Origin: Paenibacillaceae bacterium | GTDB taxonomy: Bacteria; Bacillota; Bacilli; Paenibacillales; Paenibacillaceae | DNA length: 64,000 nt | Direction: 5' to 3' | NCBI GenBank assembly: GCA_900766135.1 | Contig: CAAFUF010000003.1 | Coordinates: 248,001 to 312,000, forward strand | Shown: one piece after another, positions 1-8,541 of the stretch | Numbering within the stretch: the first letter of the stretch is position 1 | Layout: each line of letters opens with the position of its first letter | Notes under the pieces: generated by a model | Told to the model about the DNA's origin: nothing | What the model saw: the letters and a program-made list of their open reading frames with translations, nothing else | Databases searched by the model: none | Translations under genes and position numbers: made by a program

Positions 1-493
1 GATAGGGGAAACGCCGTTCCTTTATGTCGTGAAGTAATTGCTGGGCCGTCTCCGTTGCCAGATCATAATCTTTTACCGATATGAGGCCTTTCGCTAAAGC
101 TTCGTCAAGCTCGTCTTCATCCAAAAGAAACACTTCACGATTTTTCAGTACGACAATATCCAGATACAAATCGTCAAACCAAGGTACCCCCTGGTCGGTA
201 ACCCCTTGGGTCTTGCAAATATCGATATACCATTCCACAATCTCGCCATGATCATCAAACATGGCCGTAACGACGAAATGAGCTCCTTTGGGATAATACT
301 GCAGCCACGTGTAACCCTTGTCGGCGATCCGGAAGGTGTGACCCCCGTAGGTTTTCCACAAGGGATCACGCAGGGCATAAATGCTGTACAGCGTAACATA
401 TCCCGTAAACTCATCGCTCTCCACAAACTTGGATTTGAATTGACGATGGGTTACACGGCGCCAATTCGCGCGGTCTCCGAATTTTCGCTTCAT
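1..493 (-). CDS. DUF402 domain protein (3' end outside window)
   Basis: The minus strand is open from an ATG at 493 to the left edge, giving 164 residues beginning MKRKFGDRANW; the C-terminus lies outside. An AAGGGAA ribosome binding site sits about eight bases before the ATG. The segment YLDIVV followed by LLDEDELDEAL is the pattern I associate with DUF402 proteins, a family that includes nucleoside di/triphosphatases such as NtdP and FomD-like phosphatases. Acidic residues of this segment would bind metal in such enzymes. The substrate cannot be told from this fragment. It is separated from the penicillin-binding protein gene upstream by a terminator, so it is probably its own transcript. 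Confidence 0.75.
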   Translation of the reverse strand, partial: MKRKFGDRANWRRVTHRQFKSKFVESDEFTGYVTLYSIYALRDPLWKTYGGHTFRIADKGYTWLQYYPKGAHFVVTAMFDDHGEIVEWYIDICKTQGVTDQGVPWFDDLYLDIVVLKNREVFLLDEDELDEALAKGLISVKDYDLATETAQQLLHDIKERRFPY

Positions 494-570
494 AAATAAG
501 TTCCCTTTCAACACAATGTACTATCAGCTTACCATATTTGAAAGAGAGTCACAAAAACCATTTTCACATG

Positions 571-614
571 AAAAAAACAACCCCCAGCCGCGCTTTCGCG
601 CTGAACTGAGGGTT
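571..614 (-). terminator. Rho-independent terminator of the class A PBP gene
   Basis: On the minus strand AACCCTCAG pairs with CTGGGGGTT around an inner GCGCGAAAGCGC hairpin, and the stem is followed by a run of seven T. It lies just downstream of the PBP stop codon. Confidence 0.8.
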
Positions 615-645
615 GGCTTGCAGGTATCTCATCCGGAACTTCCGT

Positions 646-3222
646 CTATCCGCCGACTCCCGTGGTTCCATCCGTAGTCCCTGCCGGGACATCGCCACCG
701 GTTCCGTCGCCGCCGTTGTCCGGCGGAACGATGACGCCTCCGTCATCATCCATTGGGGGCAGCTCCGTGTCATTTCCGCTGTCGTTTCCCCCATTGCCTT
801 GGCCGTTTCCATTTCCGTTGCCGTTACCGTTGCCATTGTTTTGGCCGTTACCGTTACCTTGGCCGTTGCCTGGCGGAACGCCCTGGTTGCCGTCTCCATT
901 GCCCGGAAGGTTAGGATCGACCGGCGTTCCGGTATCCGATCCTGGAGTTTCACCGCTTGCAGGCGGCTCCACATTGTCAATCAATACCTGGGCATTGTTG
1001 GACGGCTTGCTCTCCACCGCATTAACCGGATCGTAAGCCGTTACGTAATAAACGTATCCGGTTCCCGGGGTAATGCCGATATCCTCCGCCTCCGTCGATA
1101 CGGAATCCATGATATGCGTGAACTCCGCTTCGGACGCCTCACGGCGATAAATGTGATATACCGCATCGGCGGTTTCAACGCCGGCCCACTTGAGCGATAC
1201 CGTTCCGGTATCCGGATTATACGCGGCGGTTAAACCCGTTGGAGCGGTCGTTTCCGTTTGGTCCTCGGGTTCTTGCTGCTGCAGGTTCTCCGGAACCGGG
1301 AACGATTTAACCGGCTCGCCCTTCAATGCTTCCTTCATGACGGCGGCAAACAAAGCCGCCGTTTGCCCACTGCTGCCGTTTAGCAAATGATTCTTGTCGG
1401 GGTTATCGTACCCCATCCAGACGGCGCCGGTCCATTCCGGCGTATAGCCGACAAACCAAACGTCGCGGTTTTTACTGCTTTTCAGCCCGGGGATCCCGTG
1501 TTGCGTCGTCCCCGTTTTACCGGCAACCGGACGGTCCAGCTTCGCCCGTTTCCCGGTACCGTCATTAACGACGTTTTGCATCATCGTCGTCATGTAATAG
1601 GCCGTTTGTTCGCTGATGACCCGTTTAGGTTTCGGTGCATTGTATTTGTATTTTTCCACGCCGTTGTGGTCGACGATCGTTTTGATCGAGTACGGCGGGT
1701 TATACGAACCGCCGTTGGCGAATACGCTGAACGCTCCGGCCATCTCCAGCGTGTTCGTGCCGTAAGTCAAACCGCCCAGGGCTATAGCCAGGTTGCGGTC
1801 GTTTTTGTCCATTTTGATGCCCATGGCTTCGGCGTATTTAACCCCGGTTCCCACGCCAACCTCATTCAGCAGCCAAACGGCCGGAATATTCTCCGATTTC
1901 GTCAAGGCGTCGGTCAAGTTGATCGTCTTGGAATACCCGTGCAGGTTCGTCGGACAGTAGTCGCCAAAACACTGTTTCTCGTTGCTGATCTGCGAATTCG
2001 GCGAAAATTTGCCGGATTCCAGAGCCGGCGCATACGATACGATCGGTTTGAACGCCGAGCCCGGTTGACGGCGGCTGTTCAGCCGGCTGAAACCTTTGCG
2101 CTCGTAGTCCCGGCCGCCGAGCAGAGCGATCAGGCTGCCGTTTTCATGGTTCATGATGACCATCGAAGCCTGAACCTGCTTGTCGTCCTTGCTTTTTTCG
2201 AAGAAATCATCGTTTTCGAACGCTTTCTCCAGCGCTTTCTGCGCTTTTGCATCCATCGTCGTGTAAATTTTATAGCCGCCGCGGTTCAATTCGTCTTCAG
2301 TCAACCCGAATTTCTCCTCGGCTTCTTCCACGACATAGTCCTTAAAGGCGAGATAACTTTGGTTTTTCACCGGCGGCTCGTAATCGTAGTCTACCGCCTT
2401 CGCTTCGTCCCTTTGTTCCGCGGTAATATATCCTTCCTGGAACATCAGATCTAGTACCACCGCACGCCGTTCTTTGGATAGGTCAGGGTTCTTCAGCGGA
2501 TTGTATCGGGATGGCGCCTTCGGCATCGCCGCCAGCGTCGCGATCTCCCACACGTCCAGTTTATTCAAATCGCTTTTTCCGAAATAACGGATCGAAGCCG
2601 CCTTAATGCCGTAAACCGTTCCGCCGAAAGGAATCCGGTTCAAATACAACGTCAGGATTTCATCCTTCGTCTTGTGGCGTTCCAGCGCCATGGCGATCGA
2701 CATTTCGGTTGCTTTACGGAAGAACGTTTTGTCCGCGCTCAGAAAAATGTTTTTTGCGAGCTGCTGCGTAATCGTACTGCCGCCTTCAACCAGGGAGCGG
2801 GCCACGATATCCTTAACGGCCGCCCGGCCGATGGACCACAAATCAACCCCGTTATGCTCAAAGAACCGTTTGTCCTCCGTTGCCACGAAAGCCTTCTTGA
2901 GCAGATCCGGAATCTGGTCGGCTTCGACGGGTTCGCTTTTATCGATGGACAATTCGCCCATCAACACCCCGGTGCGGTCATACACCTTCGTCGTCTCATA
3001 AACCGTCAGCTTGTCCTCGTTCTGCAAGAGGATTTTCTCGCCGCTGACCGTGATGTACATATAGCCTGCAATTGCACAAAATACCGCAAAAGCAATCGTA
3101 AAAAATGAAGTCCACAACACGCGTTTGGCCGTCAGCTTTCTCTTTTTGTGCGCTTTCGGCGCTTTTTCCTTTTTGTCCGGCTTGCCGCTTCTTTGCAGCC
3201 TTGATGGGCTTTTGCTAGACAT
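646..3222 (-). CDS. Class A penicillin-binding protein (PBP1A family) with FN3 domain and Gly/Asn-rich tail
   Basis: Bifunctional cell-wall synthase of 858 residues, polymerising lipid II and cross-linking stem peptides outside the membrane. A Lys-rich cytoplasmic head is followed by one membrane segment (about 35-57). The glycosyltransferase domain shows EDKRFFEHNGVD (about 116) and GGSTITQQLAKN (about 147). The transpeptidase has SAFK (about 389), SEN (about 443) and KTGT (about 569). A fibronectin type III domain follows (about 650-740), then a repetitive GNGNG-type tail rich in Gly and Asn. I chose the ATG at 3222 because GGAAGGGAG precedes it and the next upstream in-frame ATG, at 3261, has no such site; residues before MSSKSPS also do not look like coding sequence. 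It is monocistronic, between a repeat-bearing gap and a terminator. Confidence 0.93.
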   Translation of the reverse strand: MSSKSPSRLQRSGKPDKKEKAPKAHKKRKLTAKRVLWTSFFTIAFAVFCAIAGYMYITVSGEKILLQNEDKLTVYETTKVYDRTGVLMGELSIDKSEPVEADQIPDLLKKAFVATEDKRFFEHNGVDLWSIGRAAVKDIVARSLVEGGSTITQQLAKNIFLSADKTFFRKATEMSIAMALERHKTKDEILTLYLNRIPFGGTVYGIKAASIRYFGKSDLNKLDVWEIATLAAMPKAPSRYNPLKNPDLSKERRAVVLDLMFQEGYITAEQRDEAKAVDYDYEPPVKNQSYLAFKDYVVEEAEEKFGLTEDELNRGGYKIYTTMDAKAQKALEKAFENDDFFEKSKDDKQVQASMVIMNHENGSLIALLGGRDYERKGFSRLNSRRQPGSAFKPIVSYAPALESGKFSPNSQISNEKQCFGDYCPTNLHGYSKTINLTDALTKSENIPAVWLLNEVGVGTGVKYAEAMGIKMDKNDRNLAIALGGLTYGTNTLEMAGAFSVFANGGSYNPPYSIKTIVDHNGVEKYKYNAPKPKRVISEQTAYYMTTMMQNVVNDGTGKRAKLDRPVAGKTGTTQHGIPGLKSSKNRDVWFVGYTPEWTGAVWMGYDNPDKNHLLNGSSGQTAALFAAVMKEALKGEPVKSFPVPENLQQQEPEDQTETTAPTGLTAAYNPDTGTVSLKWAGVETADAVYHIYRREASEAEFTHIMDSVSTEAEDIGITPGTGYVYYVTAYDPVNAVESKPSNNAQVLIDNVEPPASGETPGSDTGTPVDPNLPGNGDGNQGVPPGNGQGNGNGQNNGNGNGNGNGNGQGNGGNDSGNDTELPPMDDDGGVIVPPDNGGDGTGGDVPAGTTDGTTGVGG

Positions 3223-3265
3223 GGTTTGGTCTGACTCCCTTCCTGCCAGTCGGCTTTGCAAGGTT

Positions 3266-3433
3266 GTTCAAAAATTGACTTTTGATCACGATGCGATGTC
3301 GCAGAGGTTGATTCCGCGTCGAATCTTGAATTCAGCCGGTTCTTCCGCTGCTCACGTACCCAAATCGTACGTTCCGCTGCTCAGCCCCTAACTTCATCCA
3401 ACCTTCTCGGTGCTGAAAAGTCATTTTTTGAAC
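3266..3433. repeat. Inverted-repeat-bounded intergenic element, copy 1
   Basis: This 168-bp stretch begins GTTCAAAAATTGACTTTT and ends with AAAAGTCATTTTTTGAAC, an 18-bp terminal inverted repeat with one mismatch. Inside, CCGCTGCTCACGTAC and GTTCCGCTGCTCAG repeat a short motif. The 73 bp at 3262-3334 align without gaps to 3444-3516 (15 mismatches by eye). It encodes no protein I can support. It resembles a MITE or REP-like element in the 510-bp gap between hfq and the PBP gene. Confidence 0.6.
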
Positions 3434-3447
3434 TTCATGAAACGGTT

Positions 3448-3594
3448 GTTCAAAAATCAACTCTAGCTCACGATATGAATCCCCGGAAGTCGATTCGGCG
3501 TCGAATCTTGAATTCATGCGCTTAAAAATATCATATCACCGTAAGGACGCAGGTTCGATGACGGATTCGATGACGCGAGAGTGATTTTTTGAAC
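3448..3594. repeat. Inverted-repeat-bounded intergenic element, copy 2
   Basis: This second element has the same orientation, begins GTTCAAAAATCAACTCT and ends AGAGTGATTTTTTGAAC, so its ends also form an inverted repeat. Its left 73 bp match copy 1, with the last 19 bases (GGCGTCGAATCTTGAATTCA region, 3497-3516) almost identical. Tandem placement of two such elements fills most of the gap between hfq and the PBP gene. Confidence 0.55.
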
Positions 3595-3647
3595 ATTTCC
3601 TTGCTTGAATGAATTCATCCGCTTAAGCTTCCGGCTTAAAAGTGCCC

Positions 3648-3677
3648 GGAAAGAAAAGAACAACCTGGTTCAGGTTG
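3648..3677 (-). terminator. Terminator of the methyltransferase-miaA-hfq operon
   Basis: On the minus strand CAACCTG pairs with CAGGTTG across a short loop, followed by TTCTTTTCTTT. It lies about 57 bases after the hfq stop codon. Confidence 0.65.
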
Positions 3678-3733
3678 CTCCGTCCTCATCCTATACTCTT
3701 AACGTATTGAAATTCAAAAAGTTTCAGCCTGAT

Positions 3734-3973
3734 TTAATCCTCGTTTTGCGATTCCTGCATGAGCGATACATTCCGCTGCGGCTGGAACGTCGAGATCGCG
3801 TGCTTGTACACCATTTGCTGGCGGCCGTCGCTGTCAATGACGATCGTGAAATTGTCGAATGCTTTAATCGTCCCTCTGATCTGGAAGCCGTTCGTCAAAA
3901 ATACGGTGACCGGAATGCTCTCTTTGCGTAATTGGTTCAAAAATGTATCCTGGATGTTAATGGTCTTGTTCAT
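3734..3973 (-). CDS. hfq: RNA chaperone Hfq
   Basis: Hfq forms a hexameric ring that binds U-rich small RNAs and A-rich mRNA sites. The 79-residue product begins MNKTINIQDTFLNQLRKE, with the Sm1 region FLTNGFQIRGTIKAFDNFTI and the Sm2 motif YKHAIST. The length is typical of Gram-positive Hfq. The ATG at 3973 follows a GGGGGT ribosome binding site; an earlier in-frame ATG at 3997 overlaps the miaA stop and has no site. It is the last gene of a three-gene operon, 24 bases after miaA, the same pairing as in many Firmicutes. Confidence 0.97.
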   Translation of the reverse strand: MNKTINIQDTFLNQLRKESIPVTVFLTNGFQIRGTIKAFDNFTIVIDSDGRQQMVYKHAISTFQPQRNVSLMQESQNED

Positions 3974-3997
3974 AGCCGTACCCCCAATAGGAATCAA

Positions 3998-4972
3998 TTA
4001 GTGTTTAGAATTATATTCAAGATCAGCGGGAAACTTTCCTGCTATTATAGCATGGGCCGCCGCTAAAATCCCGGAAAAATTTTCACCGTTGCCCACATCG
4101 ATCCAGGCGATATCCTTCATGTGACGGAACCAGGAAAGCTGTCTCTTGGCAAACCGGCGCGTATCCCTTTTCAACTTCTCCACCGCGATCTCCAGCGGAA
4201 CCCCGTCCACCAGATGCTCGACGATTTCTTTGTAACCCAGTCCTTGCATGGAGACCGCTTCGCGTTGATATCCTTTACGGAGCAGACCGCGGACTTCTTC
4301 GACAAGGCCAAGACCCAACATCTCGTCAATTCGCCTTTCAATACGGTTATAAAGCATTTGACGGTCCATTGTCAAACCGATCAAGCAAAGCTCATAAGGC
4401 GATTGCTTCTGTTGCCGCTCGAGCTGCGACGATAACGTCTCTCCGGTTAAATGAACGATCTCCAGGGCCCGGATCACCCGGCGTACATCGTTGGGATGCA
4501 GACGCGCCGCGGATTTGGGGTCCAACTCCGCCAATTTGGCGTGCAGCGCTTCAGCGCCATAGGTTTCGGCAAACGCCTGCTCGCGGGCCCGAAACTCTTC
4601 GTCGGCCCCCGCCTCCGTAAACTGGAACTCATAGCAAACGGATTCGATGTACAGCCCCGTCCCGCCGACGATAAAAGGCAGCCGCCCGCGGCCGGTGATC
4701 TCCGGGATCAGCTTGCGGCACCATTCCTGGAACAAAGCGACGGAAAAAGGCTGATCGGGTTCCAACACATCGATCAAATGGTGAGGGACGCCGCCCATCT
4801 CTTCCTCCGTGATTTTGGCGGTCCCGATGTCCATCCCGCGGTACACCTGCATGGAATCGCCGGAGATGATTTCGCAGGACAGCGTTCGCGCCAGTTCAAT
4901 GCTAAGCTTGGTTTTGCCGACCGCTGTCGGGCCAAGCAGCACGAGCAGTTTCGGTTTATCGTTTCGGGTCAA
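3998..4972 (-). CDS. miaA: tRNA dimethylallyltransferase MiaA
   Basis: MiaA transfers a dimethylallyl group to N6 of A37 in tRNAs reading codons that begin with U. The 324-residue product carries the P-loop GPTAVGKT (about 14-21), the family signature GDSMQVYRGMDIGTAK (about 38-53), GGVPHHLID and GGTGLYIES. Full length is present. Its start overlaps the upstream methyltransferase gene by 17 bases, which implies translational coupling, and hfq follows directly. Confidence 0.97.
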   Translation of the reverse strand: MTRNDKPKLLVLLGPTAVGKTKLSIELARTLSCEIISGDSMQVYRGMDIGTAKITEEEMGGVPHHLIDVLEPDQPFSVALFQEWCRKLIPEITGRGRLPFIVGGTGLYIESVCYEFQFTEAGADEEFRAREQAFAETYGAEALHAKLAELDPKSAARLHPNDVRRVIRALEIVHLTGETLSSQLERQQKQSPYELCLIGLTMDRQMLYNRIERRIDEMLGLGLVEEVRGLLRKGYQREAVSMQGLGYKEIVEHLVDGVPLEIAVEKLKRDTRRFAKRQLSWFRHMKDIAWIDVGNGENFSGILAAAHAIIAGKFPADLEYNSKH

Positions 4973-5741
4973 GCGAAATCACTCCATAGGCAATTTTAGT
5001 ATGGGATCGGCTGCTCGCGGTGAATCCCAAACGATCGAATTCCCCGCTCCTGCGCTGCTCCTTCAGGACGACCGATTTCCGGGCGACCCGGCAAGCCTCC
5101 TTCACCGCCTCCGGATCCAGGCGATTCGGGTTGGCAAACGTCCGCAGCGGCGAAATGGAAGACGATTCCGCGATGGGATCGCGAAACATCGGGTCGAAGT
5201 AGACGATATCCGCGCTTTTGTCGGGCATCGCCCGCAGCGCGTCCAAATGGTTCTTATGTACCGGGGCAATCCGCCGCAGCGCTTCATCAAAGGCCGGCAA
5301 GCCGGAGACGTAAAACTTCAGCCCTTCGGTGAGCAATGCCCAAAGCGGCAAGGAGTCCTCCAAGGCCAACACTTTCCCCTCAGCCCCTGCGGCGATCGAA
5401 AAGACCATCGCATCGGAACCTAGACCGGCCGTGCCGTCGATGATAACGTCTCCGGGAACCACGCCCGCGGCATCCAGCATCGCGTCGTTTTCTCCTTTAA
5501 ACAACCGCTTCGCCCGGACAAACGCCATGCTGGGGTGAAACGTCATCGGCTCGCGGCCGGTCCGATGCAGCCGAGCCCCTTGCTCCAAGACCACCAGGAT
5601 GTCGCTGTCGCCGTGACGCTCGGCTAAACGTGCTAGAGATGTCCGGCTGCGCGGGACGTAAGGAACGCCGGCCAGGCCGGCCAACTCCTTCGCCCGACGG
5701 ACGGCGGCGGACGTTTCATGGTCTCCTGTAGTAATTAACAT
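4956..5741 (-). CDS. Class I SAM-dependent methyltransferase, RsmJ-like (DUF548 type)
   Basis: Predicted methyltransferase of 261 residues. Motif I is IIDGTAGLGSDAMVFS (about 99-114), followed by ALEDSLPLWALLTEGL and a DIVYFDPMF motif, the pattern of RsmJ/YpiP-like proteins. RsmJ methylates G1516 of 16S rRNA in enterobacteria; whether this Gram-positive relative has the same target is not known. The ATG at 5741 follows GGAGGAATTCACC. It is the first gene of an operon with miaA and hfq, so a role in RNA modification is reasonable but inferred. Confidence 0.8.
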   Translation of the reverse strand: MLITTGDHETSAAVRRAKELAGLAGVPYVPRSRTSLARLAERHGDSDILVVLEQGARLHRTGREPMTFHPSMAFVRAKRLFKGENDAMLDAAGVVPGDVIIDGTAGLGSDAMVFSIAAGAEGKVLALEDSLPLWALLTEGLKFYVSGLPAFDEALRRIAPVHKNHLDALRAMPDKSADIVYFDPMFRDPIAESSSISPLRTFANPNRLDPEAVKEACRVARKSVVLKEQRRSGEFDRLGFTASSRSHTKIAYGVISLDPKR

Positions 5742-5765
5742 GGTGAATTCCTCCGTTTGATGACG

Positions 5766-7817
5766 TCACATGACCCGCTTGAACAGCTTCTCCAAATCAT
5801 AGGTGGAAAATGAGACAATGATCGGACGCCCGTGGGGGCAGGTGTAAGGCTGTTTGCAGGCGGCCAGCCTACGGATCAGCGTGTTCGCTTCTTCCGGCGT
5901 CAGCTTCTGATTCGCCTTGATGGACGCTTTGCACGATACCATCGTGGATGAAGCTTCGCGCAGCTTGGCCAGGTCGATGGCCCGCTCGCTGAGCACCCAT
6001 TCGGCCATTTCTTCGATGATGCTCGCTTCCTCTCCTTGCGGGAACCAATACGGATGCGCCACAACGCGGAAGGTACCGCCGCCGAAATGTTCGAGCACGA
6101 CCCCGACCTGTTCGAACCAGTGCAGCCGCTCCTGCAGCTTGGCGCTGTCCGAAGGCGTGAATTCCAACGTGATCGGAATCAACAACTCCTGCGATGCATC
6201 GGCCGGGCGGCCGAACTTCTCGTAATAGTATTCGTAATTCACGCGCTCGTGCGCGGCGTGCTGGTCAATCAAATACAGCCCCTGATCGTTCTGGGCGATC
6301 AGGTAGGTGCCGTGATGCTGTCCGATCAAGGACAGCTCGGGAAACGCCGGGAGCTCCGGCGCCGCCTCAGGCGAGCCGTACAGCGCTTCCGGCATCTCCT
6401 GCAGCCGCGCAGCCGGCAGCGGCTGCCGTTCCGCCGCGCCGCCCCCGTAGGCGGCGGCGCCGGTTTGGCCTAGCCCGCCCTGCGGCTTGGCCGGGCTAGG
6501 CGCGGCGCCGTACGTGCCGGCGCCGGCTGCGCCGCGCTCCCGCAGCGTCAGGCCTTCGGCCGCTGCGGGAGCGCCAAAGGCGGCGGCGCTGCGCTGCGGC
6601 GCCCCGCCCCAGCCGCGGTCCGGCCCGGCGGACCGCGCGCCCGGGTCGCGCTCCGCGCCGCCGTTCCCCGGCGGCCGGAGCGTGGTTTCCGCCGCCGCAG
6701 CCGTCTGGCCGGCGGCGGAAGTGCCCTCCTCCGCGCCTAAAGGCGGCGCGGGGAAGTGGAACTGCTCCTGGATCACGGAGCGGTTCGGGCCTTTGCCGAT
6801 CGTCTGGCGCACGACCTGCGGAATCAGCACTTGGCCGGACAACACGGCGCGCACGCTCGATTCCACGAACCCGTTCAACTCCGGCTCCTTGCTGAAGCGC
6901 ACCTCCAGCTTGGCCGGGTGAACGTTCACGTCGACCAGCGACGGGTGCATATCCAGCATGAGTACCACCAGGGGATAACGATTGATCGGCAGCAGCGTGT
7001 GATACGCGCGCAAAATGGCCTGATGCAGCCCCGGATTGCGGATGTAACGCCCGTTGACGATCGTCGACATGCCGCCGCGGTTCGACCGGGCCAAATCGGG
7101 ACGACCGATAAACCCGGTGATCCGGTAGTCGAGGTCTTCCGCTTCAATCGGCACCATCCCTTTGGAGGCGTTCACGCCGTAAATGGCCGCGATCACCTGC
7201 AACAGATCTCCGCCTCCCGGGCTTTGCAACAGCGTATTCCCGTTATGCCGCAACGTAAAGGCGATTTCGGGATGCGCCAGCGCCTGTCGGTACATCACGT
7301 CGGAGATATGGCCCAGTTCGGTCTGGATGGTCTTCATATACTTCAGCCTTGCCGGCGTATTGTAAAATAATTCCTTCACCCAGATGTCCGTTCCTTGCGG
7401 AGCGGCGATATCTTCGTTCAGCTTGAGTGAGCCGCCTTCGATTTCGATCACCCGCCCGAGTCCCGTATCGTTGCTCGAGGACACGAGCCGGACTTTGGCA
7501 ACGGCTGCGATACTGGGCAAGGCTTCGCCCCGAAATCCGAGACTGCGGATCTGGAACAGATCGCGGCCGGAGGTGATTTTGCTGGTCGCATGGCGGTAAA
7601 AAGCCGTTTCGCAGTCCTCCGGTTCGATGCCGGAGCCGTTATCGGTGACGCGGATCAGCTGCAGGCCGCCCTCTTCGACGGTAACTTCGATTTTGGTTGC
7701 CTCTGCGTCAATCGCGTTCTCCACCAACTCCTTGACCACCGATGCCGGACGCTCCACCACTTCCCCGGCAGCAATCTGGTTGGCAATATGCTCGTCCAAT
7801 ATTGCGATTTTTGCCAT
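5766..7817 (-). CDS. mutL: DNA mismatch repair endonuclease MutL
   Basis: MutL couples mismatch recognition by MutS to strand incision. The 683-residue product has the GHKL ATPase motifs ELVENAIDA (about 31), DNGSGI (about 59) and LGFRGEALPSIA. The C-terminal endonuclease motif DQHAAHERVNYE begins about residue 518, matching DQHAx2Ex4E, and CPHGRP lies about 660, so nicking activity should be intact. The linker (about 355-480) is unusually rich in Gly, Ala and Pro and its DNA is much more GC-rich than the rest of the gene. The ATG at 7817 follows GGGAGGGAATAGCA. MutS lies upstream on the same strand, but across a 720-bp repeat-filled gap. Confidence 0.97.
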   Translation of the reverse strand: MAKIAILDEHIANQIAAGEVVERPASVVKELVENAIDAEATKIEVTVEEGGLQLIRVTDNGSGIEPEDCETAFYRHATSKITSGRDLFQIRSLGFRGEALPSIAAVAKVRLVSSSNDTGLGRVIEIEGGSLKLNEDIAAPQGTDIWVKELFYNTPARLKYMKTIQTELGHISDVMYRQALAHPEIAFTLRHNGNTLLQSPGGGDLLQVIAAIYGVNASKGMVPIEAEDLDYRITGFIGRPDLARSNRGGMSTIVNGRYIRNPGLHQAILRAYHTLLPINRYPLVVLMLDMHPSLVDVNVHPAKLEVRFSKEPELNGFVESSVRAVLSGQVLIPQVVRQTIGKGPNRSVIQEQFHFPAPPLGAEEGTSAAGQTAAAAETTLRPPGNGGAERDPGARSAGPDRGWGGAPQRSAAAFGAPAAAEGLTLRERGAAGAGTYGAAPSPAKPQGGLGQTGAAAYGGGAAERQPLPAARLQEMPEALYGSPEAAPELPAFPELSLIGQHHGTYLIAQNDQGLYLIDQHAAHERVNYEYYYEKFGRPADASQELLIPITLEFTPSDSAKLQERLHWFEQVGVVLEHFGGGTFRVVAHPYWFPQGEEASIIEEMAEWVLSERAIDLAKLREASSTMVSCKASIKANQKLTPEEANTLIRRLAACKQPYTCPHGRPIIVSFSTYDLEKLFKRVM

Positions 7818-7888
7818 TGCTATTCCCTCCCGTAGCTGTAGACCCTACGCTTGATTACTAAGAAATTCCCTTCGCCAACTGCCTGTTG

Positions 7889-8077
7889 CTCTAACGCTGA
7901 TGAGAAACGCTATTCAGGTAATTTTCGACGTTTACAATCGCTAACGACGCTGAGCAACGCTATTTCCATCAAAACACCGGATTTTGCTCATAAAACGGGT
8001 AAATAAGCATCGTGGTCAGCGTTAAAATGGCAAAACGACGATTTAAGCCGACTTAAACCTTCTCACAAGCGTTAGAG
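7889..8077. repeat. Inverted-repeat-bounded intergenic element (CTCTAACGCT family)
   Basis: The 189-bp stretch begins CTCTAACGCTGATGAGA and ends TCTCACAAGCGTTAGAG, a 17-bp inverted repeat matching at 15 positions. A related unit, CTAACGACGCTGAGCAACGCTATTT, occurs inside near 7942-7966 and resembles the left end. No ORF is supported. It fills the mutL-proximal part of the mutS-mutL gap and is unrelated to the elements at 3.3-3.6 kb. Confidence 0.5.
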
Positions 8078-8100
8078 TTTGAGGAAGGCCGGTAAAGCCT

Positions 8101-8535
8101 TAGTCTTGGCCATTGCCATAGCTTCGGCTTCGACCTTAGCTTTGTACTGGGCCTGGACCCTGGCACTAGCACTGGCATTAGCACTGGCATTAGCACTGGC
8201 ACTGGCACTGGCACTAGTATTTGCTCTTGCTTTTACTTTTGCCCTTGGCATTGTCCTGGTCCTGACCTTGGCCTTTAGCTTAAGCCTTGCGTGGACTTGG
8301 GCCTAGTCCTAACGTAGGACTAAGCTCAAACTTTGGCTTTGTTCTTGCTTTGCTCTTGCTTGGGCCTTGCCTGGTTCTTACTTAGGCTTAGGCTTTGGGC
8401 TTGAACCTTTCTTTTGCCTTTGCTTGGTCTTTTCTTGGTCTTTGCTTGGTCCTTGCTTGAACCTTAGCTTAAGGCTTGAGCTTGAACCTGGTCAGGCTGG
8501 GCCTGGCCTAGAGCTAGCCCCAGCCAACCAACCCG
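8101..8535. repeat. Degenerate hexanucleotide tandem repeat between mutS and mutL
   Basis: The sequence can be written in units of six for most of its length. The purest part, 8161-8220, is ten units of the form T(A/G)GCA(C/T). On either side the units decay to TTGCTC, TTGCTT, TTGCCC, TGGCCT and similar, and a second phase of the pattern runs from about 8331 to the mutS stop. Because the period is a multiple of three, several frames read as alternating dipeptides, for example Leu-Ala on the plus strand and Ala-Ser on the minus strand. I see no start with a ribosome binding site and stops occur in the minus frames, so I do not call a gene. Confidence 0.75.
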
Positions 8536-8541
8536 CCTTCC

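Noticed and set aside
1387..2454. 355-codon plus-strand ORF
   Set aside because: It is the antisense shadow of the PBP transpeptidase region and is rich in Arg, Phe and Val as shadows typically are.
8079..8306. Plus-strand ORF of Leu-Ala repeats (75 codons)
   Set aside because: It is the plain reading of the six-base repeat; no ribosome binding site, and comparable open frames appear on both strands because the period is a multiple of three.
8101..8535. CRISPR array
   Set aside because: Units are six bases with gradual decay, without constant repeats, unique spacers or cas genes.
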